Shown piece after piece: positions 47,324 to 54,744 of a DNA stretch of 64,000 bases. How positions within the stretch are numbered: the stretch's first letter is position 1; every line of letters begins with the position of its first letter. Under the pieces are notes generated by a model, which was not told where the DNA came from, did not search any database, and saw nothing but the letters and a program-made list of their open reading frames with translations. This DNA is from JBBPZA01 sp038330095. GTDB taxonomy: Bacteria; Actinomycetota; Thermoleophilia; Solirubrobacterales; Solirubrobacteraceae. The translations under genes were made by a program, and so were the position numbers. The stretch lies in NCBI GenBank assembly GCA_038330095.1, contig JBBQNQ010000003.1, forward strand, positions 1 to 64,000. Direction: 5' to 3'.

Positions 47324-47578
47324 ATGCGCGATCGCCGTACCCTCCTGATCTGGTGCGGAGCACTCCTGGGCACCCTGTACCCGCCCCTGATCGTCCTGGG
47401 TGTCGCCGCCGGCGCTCTCGCAAGGGGTCACCAGCAGCGCCGGGCGCCGGTCCAGCGGCCTACCGCCGTCGCCGTCGCCGCAACCGGACTCGTCCTCGCC
47501 ATCGCAACCAACATCCACGGCCCGGCGCTGCTCGCCGGCATCGTCCTGGCGCTCCTCACCTCGGCGTGCCTTCCGTGA
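47324..47578 (+). CDS. Small two-helix membrane protein
   Basis: An 84-residue hydrophobic protein with two predicted transmembrane segments (~6-30, LLIWCGALLGTLYPPLIVLGV; ~48-80, AVAVAATGLVLAIATNIHGPA) separated by a basic loop. A longer frame from GTG 47267 would add 19 residues encoded across the palindrome and is less likely. No family recognised. The hydrophobic pattern and codon use support a real gene; function unknown. Confidence 0.5.
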   Translation: MRDRRTLLIWCGALLGTLYPPLIVLGVAAGALARGHQQRRAPVQRPTAVAVAATGLVLAIATNIHGPALLAGIVLALLTSACLP

Positions 47579-47604
47579 CATTCCGCGTCCCTCGCGGCAC
47601 ACGG

Positions 47605-47646
47605 GACGGTCTACCGTCGGTTTCCGTCCGCCCCGAGACCTACCGT
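47605..47646 (+). promoter_or_regulatory. recA upstream region, promoter candidates
   Basis: Two TACCGT hexamers (47612-47617 and 47641-47646) could serve as -10 boxes; the first lies inside a short inverted pair GACGG/CCGTC (47605-47618). No LexA box of the GAAC-N4-GTTC type and no clear PafBC-type motif was found. How recA is induced here is therefore not evident. Confidence 0.3.
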
Positions 47647-47684
47647 GCCGAGCCTACGAGAGAGAAGACTGCGAGGACTGCCCG

Positions 47685-48803
47685 ATGGCGACGATCGACG
47701 AGGACAAGACGGCGAAGGCGCGCGACGCTGCGCTGCAGGGGGCGCTCACCCAGATCGAGCGTGAGTTCGGCAAGGGGACCGTCATGCGCATGGGCGATCC
47801 CGGCGCCCAGGTGCGGGTCGACGCGATCCCGACGGGAGCACTGTCGCTGGATCTCGCGCTGGGGATCGGCGGGGTGCCGCGCGGGCGGATCGTCGAGATC
47901 TTCGGACCGGAGTCCTCGGGCAAGACGACGTTGATCTACCACATCCTCGCCGAGGCCCAGAAGCTCGGCGGGGTGTGTGCGTTCATCGACGCCGAGCACT
48001 CGATGGACCCGCTGTACGCACAGAGGATCGGCGTCGACATCGACGAGCTGCTCGTCTCCCAGCCCGACTACGGCGAGCAGGCCCTCGAGGTCGCCGACAT
48101 GCTCATCCGCTCGAGCGCGGTCGACGTCGTGTCCATCGACTCGGTCGCCGCCCTGACTCCGCGCGCCGAGCTCGAGGGCCAGATGGGCGACCAGACGGTG
48201 GGCGTCCAGGCCCGGATGATGTCCCAGGCCATGCGCAAGCTCGCGGGCAACCTCAACCGGACGGACACGCTGTGCCTGTTCACCAACCAGATCCGCGAGA
48301 AGGTCGGCGTGATGTTCGGCTCGCCCGAGACCCAGCCCGGCGGCCGCGCGCTGAAGTTCTACTCCTCCCAGCGCCTGGACATCCGTCGCATCGAGACGCT
48401 CAAGGACGGGACCGAGGCGGTCGGCAACCGCGTGCGCGTGAAGGTCGTCAAGAACAAGGTCGCCGCCCCCTTCCGCCAGGCGGAGTTCGACATTGAGTTC
48501 GGCCGCGGGATCTCGACTGCCGGCTGCATCCTCGACCTCGGTCTGGAGCACAACGTGGTTACGAAGTCCGGGTCGTTCTTCTCCTATGGGGACGAGCGCA
48601 TCGGGCAGGGCCGGGCCAACGCCAAGGCCTACCTGGACGAGCGCCCGGAGATCGCCAAGGAGATCGAGTCGAAGGTCTACGAGGCGCTGGGCCTGGATCG
48701 CGACCTCGTGCAGCCCATCGAGCACGAGGAGGGCGAGGGGGAGGCGGGCGAGGGCGCCGCGGGCGCGCCCGAGCTGGCGGCCGTCGAGGGCCGCGCTGCC
48801 TGA
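47685..48803 (+). CDS. recA: Recombinase RecA
   Basis: A 372-residue RecA strand-exchange ATPase. Walker A GPESSGKTTL (from ~residue 74), Walker B VVSIDSVAALTP, loop L1 EGQMGDQTVGVQARMMSQAM, LFTNQIREKVGVMFGSPETQPGG, and the C-terminal domain with an acidic Glu/Gly/Ala tail that tempers DNA binding. The L2 loop and KFYSS motif are intact. No intein, unlike some mycobacterial RecA. Start ATG 47685 with GAGG 8 bases upstream. recX follows. Confidence 0.97.
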   Translation: MATIDEDKTAKARDAALQGALTQIEREFGKGTVMRMGDPGAQVRVDAIPTGALSLDLALGIGGVPRGRIVEIFGPESSGKTTLIYHILAEAQKLGGVCAFIDAEHSMDPLYAQRIGVDIDELLVSQPDYGEQALEVADMLIRSSAVDVVSIDSVAALTPRAELEGQMGDQTVGVQARMMSQAMRKLAGNLNRTDTLCLFTNQIREKVGVMFGSPETQPGGRALKFYSSQRLDIRRIETLKDGTEAVGNRVRVKVVKNKVAAPFRQAEFDIEFGRGISTAGCILDLGLEHNVVTKSGSFFSYGDERIGQGRANAKAYLDERPEIAKEIESKVYEALGLDRDLVQPIEHEEGEGEAGEGAAGAPELAAVEGRAA

Positions 48804-48814
48804 GGCCGGTCGGA

Positions 48815-49282
48815 GTGCCTCCGAGCGATCTCGAGCGCGCGCTCGAATACGCCTACCGCTCGCTCAACCGGCGCGACCGCACCGAGATGCAGCTGCGCCG
48901 GGACCTGGAGCGGCGGGGGACAGCGCCGGCCGCGGCGGAGCAGGCGATCGCGCTGCTGCACGAGCAGGGCTACCTCGACGACGCCGCTTACGCTCGCCGC
49001 TTCGCCGAGGATCGTCGCCGGCTCGACAGCTGGGGGAGCGAGCGCATCGAGCGCCGGCTGCTCGCCGCCGGGATCGCGCCGGAGCACATCGAGCCGGCCA
49101 TCGGCCTCGAGGATCCGCGCTGGGAGCTCGACGCGGCGCTCGAGCTGCTGCGCCGCCGCTTTCCCGAGCCGCCGCGCGACGACCGCGGCCGCTCGCGCGC
49201 CCTGGGCGTCCTGATCCGGCGCGGCTATGACCTCGAGCTCGCCCACGACGCGGTGCGCGCCCACGAGCGCGCGGCGGGCTGA
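48815..49282 (+). CDS. recX: Regulatory protein RecX
   Basis: A 155-residue RecX, which caps or destabilises RecA filaments. It is built of tandem three-helix repeats: LERALEYAYRSLNRRDRTEMQL, AIALLHEQGYLDDAAYARRF, DSWGSERIERRLLAAGI, and ALGVLIRRGYDLELAHDAV. Start GTG 48815, 11 bases after recA, giving co-transcription with recA as in most actinobacteria. Confidence 0.92.
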   Translation: MPPSDLERALEYAYRSLNRRDRTEMQLRRDLERRGTAPAAAEQAIALLHEQGYLDDAAYARRFAEDRRRLDSWGSERIERRLLAAGIAPEHIEPAIGLEDPRWELDAALELLRRRFPEPPRDDRGRSRALGVLIRRGYDLELAHDAVRAHERAAG

Positions 49283-49348
49283 ACGGGCTCAGCCCGGCAG
49301 CCGGCCCACAGTCAGCAGATACTCGGCTTCGCCCCACGCAAAGGAAAC

Positions 49349-49636
49349 ACCCGTTCGTTTGCGCGCCACCCCTGTCGGTCGTATGATCGCGCCACGACAA
49401 CTGACCGGGCCCGCGAGGGCACGTATTTCCCAGCAAACAGCCCCCTTTCAACCACGAACTCCTTCACGTTGCCGGCTCTTCGAGAACCGATCAGCAGCCT
49501 TCCCTAGCCGCGACTGAAGAGGCGGCGCAAAGGCCGCCGACATCGCCAGTACGTGCTCCCCGCACGGTCCGGTCCGTCGCACTACAAACGACAGTTGGAC
49601 GGGCCTGCTTGAACGGGCCCGCGGGAGAGAACGATC
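49349..49636 (+). promoter_or_regulatory. Promoter and long structured leader of rny
   Basis: TTGCGC (49359-49364) and TATGAT (49382-49387), 17 bases apart, form the best -35/-10 pair in the window; transcription near 49394 gives a ~240-base leader. AAC-N4-GTTCG just upstream of the -35 (from 49347) is a half-intact match to the actinobacterial SOS box. Inside the leader are a hairpin GGCGGC/GCCGCC (49521-49538, loop GCAAAG) and a second CGGGCC/GGCCCG (49600-49621) ending one base before the Shine-Dalgarno GGGAGAG. No known riboswitch recognised; bases 49283-49348 hold nothing else evident. Confidence 0.5.
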
Positions 49637-51112
49637 ATGGCAATCGTCATCGCGGCGGCACTCCTAGCGATGGGGCTCGTGCTCGCCGCCGCCCTGATGC
49701 ACCGCTCCAGGTTAGCGGTCGGCGCGGCCGCCGCGCCGGAGCCGGCGCTCGCATCGGTGCCGACGCACGCCCCAGACCGGCAGGTCATCGATGCCGAGCT
49801 GCGCGAGCGCCGGGCGGAGATCGCGCGCATCGAGGAGCGCTCGCTGTCCAAGGAGGAGTCGCTCGAGGCGCGGCTCACCGAGCTCGCCCGGCGCGAGCAG
49901 GTGCTCGAGGATCGCAGCCGCGAGCTCGACCGCGAGCGCGTGGTGCTCGAGGACCGCAAGCGCGAGCACCTGCGCGAGCTCGAGCGCATCGCCCACCTGA
50001 GCGCGGCGCAGGCCAAGCAGGTCCTCCTGCGCGACGTCGAGGACCAGGCACGCCACGACAGCGCGCGCATCGTCCGCCAGGTCGAGGAGGAGACCAAGCG
50101 CGACGCCGAGCGCCGGGTGCGCTCCATCCTCAGCGTGGTCATGCAGCGTCTGGCCGCCGGCCATGCGGCCGAGACGACCGTGTCGGTGGTCCAGCTCGCC
50201 TCCGACGACATGAAGGGGCGGATCATCGGGCGCGAGGGCCGCAACATCCGCGCTCTGGAGAACCTCACGGGGGTCGACTTCATCATCGACGACACGCCGC
50301 ACGCCGTCGTGCTCTCGGCGTTCGACGGGGTGCGCCGCGAGGTCGCTCGCCTGACCCTCGAGAAGCTGCTGCAGGACGGGCGCATCCACCCCGCGCGCAT
50401 CGAGGAGATGTACTACCAGTCCAAGTCCGAGCTCGACCAGCGCATCACCGCGGCAGGGGAGGAGGCGGCCTTCGACGCCAAGGTCCAGGGCCTGCATCCC
50501 GATCTCATCAAGGTCCTCGGTCGACTGCGCTTTCGCACGAGCTACGGGCAGAACGTGCTCGCCCACTCGGTGGAGTGCGCGCACCTGGCGGCGCTGATGG
50601 CCGACGAGCTGGGCGCCAGCGCGAAGACCGCTCGCCGGGCGGCGCTCCTGCACGACATCGGCAAGGCCGTCTCCCACGAGATCGAGGGCCCGCACGCGCT
50701 GGTCGGCGGCGACCTCGCTCGCCGCCACGGAGAGGCCGAGGCGGTCGCCCACGCGATGGAGGCCCACCACAACGAGGTCGAGCCCCAGACCATCGAGGCC
50801 GTGCTCGTGCAGTCGGCCGACGCCCTCTCCGGCGCTCGGCCGGGAGCGCGCGGGGAGTCGCTCGAGCACTACGTCAAGCGGCTGCGCGAGCTGGAGGGCA
50901 TCGCCACCCGGCACTCGGGCGTTGAGAAGGTCTACGCGATGCAGGCCGGCCGTGAGATCCGGGTGATGGTCGAGCCGGGGGAGGTCGACGACGACAGCGC
51001 CGTCCTGCTCAGCCAGATGATCGCGCGCGAGATCGAGAAGGAGCTCGAGTACCCGGGCCAGATCAAGGTGACGGTCATCCGCGAGTCGCGCGCGGTCGAC
51101 TTCGCCAAGTGA
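49637..51112 (+). CDS. rny: Ribonuclease Y
   Basis: A 491-residue membrane-bound endoribonuclease starting mRNA decay. N-terminal transmembrane helix (~2-22), long coiled coil (~48-180, rich in ELARREQVLEDRSRELDRER-type heptads), KH domain (~190-250; GRIIGREGRNIRALE), and HD domain (~315-420; HSVECAHLAALMADELG, RRAALLHDIGKAV, EAHHNEV). RNase Y is standard in Firmicutes but absent from crown actinobacteria, so its presence marks an early-branching lineage. Start ATG 49637. Confidence 0.94.
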   Translation: MAIVIAAALLAMGLVLAAALMHRSRLAVGAAAAPEPALASVPTHAPDRQVIDAELRERRAEIARIEERSLSKEESLEARLTELARREQVLEDRSRELDRERVVLEDRKREHLRELERIAHLSAAQAKQVLLRDVEDQARHDSARIVRQVEEETKRDAERRVRSILSVVMQRLAAGHAAETTVSVVQLASDDMKGRIIGREGRNIRALENLTGVDFIIDDTPHAVVLSAFDGVRREVARLTLEKLLQDGRIHPARIEEMYYQSKSELDQRITAAGEEAAFDAKVQGLHPDLIKVLGRLRFRTSYGQNVLAHSVECAHLAALMADELGASAKTARRAALLHDIGKAVSHEIEGPHALVGGDLARRHGEAEAVAHAMEAHHNEVEPQTIEAVLVQSADALSGARPGARGESLEHYVKRLRELEGIATRHSGVEKVYAMQAGREIRVMVEPGEVDDDSAVLLSQMIAREIEKELEYPGQIKVTVIRESRAVDFAK

Positions 51113-51145
51113 GCGGCGCGAGACCGGCGCTACGCTGAGCCGGCC

Positions 51146-52477
51146 ATGGCTCGCTACCACCTGACGACGTTCGGCTGCCAGATGAACGAGCACGACTCCG
51201 AGCGGATGAAGGGGATGCTCGAGTCGCTGGGCTACGCCGAGGCGGGAGCCCGTGAGGAGGCGGACCTGATCCTCTTCAACACCTGCTCGATCCGCGAGAA
51301 GGCCGACGAGCGCTTCATCGCCCACCTCGGCGAGGCCAAGCGCGTCAAGCGCTCGCGCCCGGACGTGGTCGTGGGGGTTGGGGGGTGCTGGGCGCAATCG
51401 GTCAAGGACGAGGTCTTCCGCCAGTTCCCCTTCGTCGACGTGGCCTTCGGGCCCGGCCAGGTGCACAAGCTGGCCGAGTTCCTGACCTCCGACTCGATCA
51501 GCGCCCAGGGCTTCTTCGAGTTCGAGGGCTTCACCGGCCACCTGCCGGCCAAGCGTTCACGGGAGGTTCAGGGCTGGGTGCAGATCAGCGTGGGCTGCAA
51601 CTGCGCATGCGCCTACTGCATCGTTCCCTCCACCCGCGGCCGGGAGGTCAGCCGACCGGCCGGTGAGCTCGTCGAGGAGGTCAGCCGCCTGGCGGCAGAC
51701 GGCGTGCGCGAGGTCACGCTCCTGGGCCAGAACGTCAACTCCTACGGTCGCGACCTGCGCTCGCGCGGGGAGGAGCCCTGCAGCTTCGCCGAGCTCCTCG
51801 CGCGGGTCGACGCGGTCGAGGGCATCGACCGCATCCGCTACACGAGCCCGCACCCGAAGGACATGCGCGAGGACGTCGTGCGGGCGCACGCCGAGCTGCG
51901 GGCGCTGTGTGAGCACGTCCATCTGCCGCTGCAGTCGGGCTCCTCGCGGATCCTGAAGGCGATGCGACGCACCTACGGGCGCGAGCGCTACCTCGACCGC
52001 GTGAGACTGATCCGCGAGCACGTGCCCGACTGCGCGCTGACCACCGACATCATCGTCGGCTTCCCCGGAGAGACCGACGCCGACTTCGACCAGACGCTGA
52101 CCGTCGTCGAGGAGGTCGGATACGACGGTGCCTTCACCTTCATCTACTCACCGCGCCGTGGGACGGAGGCGGCGACGCTTGCGGGGCGCGTGGAGCACTC
52201 CGTAGCGGTCGCGCGCATGGAGCGCCTGGTCGAGGTGGTCCAGCGCCGGGCGCACGAGCGCGCGCAGCGTTTCGTGGGGCGCACGCTCGACGTTCTCGTC
52301 GAGGGCCCGTCACGGACCGATCCGAGCCGCCTGCGCGGGCGCTCGCGACACAACAAGGTCGTGAACTTCGAAGGCATTGCGCAGCCCGGCGATCTCGTCC
52401 CCGTGCACATCACGGGCGCGACGAGCCAGACGCTGGCGGGCGAGGGCTCGCTGCTCGCCGCCGTCACCGCGGCCTGA
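51146..52477 (+). CDS. miaB: tRNA-2-methylthio-N6-dimethylallyladenosine synthase MiaB
   Basis: A 443-residue radical SAM methylthiotransferase modifying A37 of tRNA. N-terminal UPF0004 domain with cluster cysteines in TFGCQMNEHDSERM, FNTCSIREKA, and VGGCWAQS. Radical SAM domain with VGCNCACAYCIVP (CxxxCxxC). C-terminal TRAM domain from ~375. It acts after MiaA, whose gene lies 7.5 kb downstream. Start ATG 51146, 9 bases after TACGCT, no Shine-Dalgarno. Confidence 0.95.
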   Translation: MARYHLTTFGCQMNEHDSERMKGMLESLGYAEAGAREEADLILFNTCSIREKADERFIAHLGEAKRVKRSRPDVVVGVGGCWAQSVKDEVFRQFPFVDVAFGPGQVHKLAEFLTSDSISAQGFFEFEGFTGHLPAKRSREVQGWVQISVGCNCACAYCIVPSTRGREVSRPAGELVEEVSRLAADGVREVTLLGQNVNSYGRDLRSRGEEPCSFAELLARVDAVEGIDRIRYTSPHPKDMREDVVRAHAELRALCEHVHLPLQSGSSRILKAMRRTYGRERYLDRVRLIREHVPDCALTTDIIVGFPGETDADFDQTLTVVEEVGYDGAFTFIYSPRRGTEAATLAGRVEHSVAVARMERLVEVVQRRAHERAQRFVGRTLDVLVEGPSRTDPSRLRGRSRHNKVVNFEGIAQPGDLVPVHITGATSQTLAGEGSLLAAVTAA

Positions 52478-52552
52478 GCCGGCCGCGCTCGCGCAACTCG
52501 GGTACGCGCCCCGTGTTGGCGCGGGCAACCGGAGGATGAGGAGGGCTGCGAG

Positions 52553-53728
52553 ATGGGAGGGTTGCTGGCCGGGAGGCTTGGGCGGGCGGCGGTCGTGCTG
52601 GCCGCGCTCGGTGTTGCGGCGGTGCTGAGCGGCTGCGCGGCCCCGCTTCAAAGCGCCGGTAAGACCGACAAGATCGAGTTCGTGAGCTCGTCGACCAGCG
52701 GCGGCTACAAGTTCGACTACTACCGCAACCTGTCCTATCCCTGCAGCATCAGCGGCTATCAGACGTTCGTCATCGGCACCAAGATCGGCTCGTCGGCCAC
52801 GCAGACCAGGCCGCTGTGGGTGAGGATGCGCGGGGGAGGGGTCGGCTGGTTCGACGCCGACGGAAACCCGCAGCCCACCGCCGGCAACAAGACCGAGGAG
52901 TCCGCCTCGAGCCTGATCGGGTTCCTCGGCGACGTCGGCCTGACCGGGCGCGTGAAGTCCGATCCGGCGGGCTTCCGGCTGCTCTCGGTGTCGATGTGCG
53001 ACCACGACATCTACGCCGGCGGCGACCAGCCGGATCCCAACAACCCGAACAAGCAGCCCGACGGCTCGCCCCGAACCACCAATGGCCTGTTCGCGACCAA
53101 GGCGGCGATCCAGTTCGCCAAGTCGAAGTTCCCCACGGGTGGGGCCTTCCTGCACGGCACGAGCGCGGGGTCCTTCGGCTCGTTCGGCGTGGCCTACAGC
53201 ATGCAGCTCCAGGGAGTGCCGCCGGCGGGCGTCGTGGCTGACTCCGGCGTCCTCAACCAGGAGTGGGAGGAGGCCACGATCGCGCAGGGCATCTGCCCGG
53301 GCGGGCGCGACGCCGGGCTGGAGGCGATCCGCGCGCGCGTCCACCCCGACCTCGCGAGCATCGACAACGAGCCCGACAAGCTGATCGCCCGGGGCGCGCT
53401 CACGGTCCCGATCATCCACGTATGGAACCGGGCGGACTCCAACGTGTGCGGCGCGACCCCGATGACCTGCACGCTTCGCGACGGCACGACGAAGACGCTG
53501 GGCGCGGCAGAGTGCGAGCACGAGCCGCTGCAGGAGGCGATCGCGGGGCTGCCGGCAGGCTCGAGCACGCGAAACCTGCGGGTGTGCGTGAGCCCGCCCA
53601 GTAACCCGGGCAGCTGCTCAACGCACGTGGTGACCAACAAGGACCTCCTGAACACCGACCCGGGCCAGGCTGCGGACTACAACGGCACGATCATGAGCTG
53701 GGTCGACGCCCGCCTGGCCGGCACCTGA
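52553..53728 (+). CDS. Lipoprotein, pectin acetylesterase-like alpha/beta hydrolase
   Basis: A 391-residue secreted lipoprotein. Signal peptide with lipobox VLSGC (Cys ~25). The mature part has a hydrolase fold with nucleophile motif HGTSAGS (~residue 207) and a later WNRADSNVCG strand. The layout resembles the pectin acetylesterase/NOTUM-like esterases, which remove acyl groups from glycans; several cysteines (CSIS, MCDHD, ICPGG, VCGATPMTC) suggest disulfides. Substrate unknown. Start ATG 52553 behind AGGAGG-like purines. First gene of the accessory stretch after miaB. Confidence 0.7.
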   Translation: MGGLLAGRLGRAAVVLAALGVAAVLSGCAAPLQSAGKTDKIEFVSSSTSGGYKFDYYRNLSYPCSISGYQTFVIGTKIGSSATQTRPLWVRMRGGGVGWFDADGNPQPTAGNKTEESASSLIGFLGDVGLTGRVKSDPAGFRLLSVSMCDHDIYAGGDQPDPNNPNKQPDGSPRTTNGLFATKAAIQFAKSKFPTGGAFLHGTSAGSFGSFGVAYSMQLQGVPPAGVVADSGVLNQEWEEATIAQGICPGGRDAGLEAIRARVHPDLASIDNEPDKLIARGALTVPIIHVWNRADSNVCGATPMTCTLRDGTTKTLGAAECEHEPLQEAIAGLPAGSSTRNLRVCVSPPSNPGSCSTHVVTNKDLLNTDPGQAADYNGTIMSWVDARLAGT

Positions 53729-53924
53729 CCAAGGTGAGGTCGTCGGCGACGTGGCCGACTGGCTGATTGCGCAGGTCGGCGAGCGCGAGACCGAGGGGCC
53801 TTCGCCATCAGCGTGCACGCCCCGAACTGTCGGTATATCGTCGCCTCGCGCCCCGCGCGAGAACGGAGCGGCATTCTCTTCGCGGTTCCCCTTGTTTGGC
53901 CGGCCCTGAAAGCTAGGAGCCGAT

Positions 53925-54671
53925 ATGTCGACGCCGTCGCCAGAGCAGCAACGACGCGCACGCATCTTCGGCGTTTTGTTCGCCCTGACCTTCATCACCT
54001 CGATCGCGGCGCTGCTCCTCTACGACCCGGTCCTCAGCGACGCCGACTACATCCTCGGTGCCGGCGCCGACACGCGCGTCCAGCTGGGCGCACTGTGCGA
54101 GGTCTTCCTCGCGATCACCAACATCGGCACCGCGGTCGTGCTGTGGCCCATCGTCAAGCGGCAGAGCGAGACGCTTGCGCTCAGCTACGTCGCCAGTCGC
54201 GTTGTCGAGTCCATCCTCATCGTCGTCGGTCTGATCAGCCTGCTGTCCGTCGTGACGCTGCGGGAGGACTTCGCGGGAGCCGGCGCGGATGCCGGCTCAC
54301 TTACCGTTGCCGGAAAGTCGCTGGTCGCCATCCACGACTGGACGTTCTTGCTCGGGCCTGGCTTCTGCGTCGGTGTGAACGGGCTGCTGCTCGGCTACCT
54401 GGTCTACCGGTCCGGCCTCGTGCCGCGGTGGATAGCGATGCTCGGGCTCATCGGCGGTCCCCTGATCTTCGCGTCGGCGATCGCCGTCCTGTTCGGCGCC
54501 TACGAGCAAGGCGGGGCGCACTTCCTCTTCTCGATCCCGGAGATCGCCTTTGAGGCGTCGATCACCATCTACACCATCGTCAAGGGCTTCAAGCCGTCCC
54601 CGATCCTCGACGACACCCGGTACGCCGGAGCGGCCGCGGGCTCCGGGACCGGGGCCCTGGCTCCGCAGTAA
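53925..54671 (+). CDS. DUF4386-family membrane protein
   Basis: A 248-residue integral membrane protein with about six transmembrane helices (~13-33, 55-78, 88-110, 140-160, 170-190, 200-225). RIFGVLFALTFITSIAALLLYDP and the GPGFCVGVNGLLLGYL stretch fit the DUF4386 family of uncharacterised membrane proteins common in soil bacteria. Start ATG 53925 behind AGGAG. The preceding gap (53729-53924) has TATCGT at 53836 as a possible -10 box and nothing else evident. Function unknown. Confidence 0.75.
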   Translation: MSTPSPEQQRRARIFGVLFALTFITSIAALLLYDPVLSDADYILGAGADTRVQLGALCEVFLAITNIGTAVVLWPIVKRQSETLALSYVASRVVESILIVVGLISLLSVVTLREDFAGAGADAGSLTVAGKSLVAIHDWTFLLGPGFCVGVNGLLLGYLVYRSGLVPRWIAMLGLIGGPLIFASAIAVLFGAYEQGGAHFLFSIPEIAFEASITIYTIVKGFKPSPILDDTRYAGAAAGSGTGALAPQ

Positions 54672-54744
54672 TCGCCCGAGCCATTCGGCGCGCTCTAGGC
54701 CCCCCTCCAGCCTGGCCATCCGGTCAGTCTGCGAACATGTGTTC

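Noticed and set aside
47579..47684. LexA or PafBC operator before recA
   Set aside because: I found no GAAC-N4-GTTC palindrome or PafBC-like motif in the recA upstream region.
49712..51541. Long open frame of about 600 codons antisense to rny and miaB
   Set aside because: Stop-free antisense frames are common in DNA of this GC content. The translation has no family motif, while the plus strand encodes clear RNase Y and MiaB.
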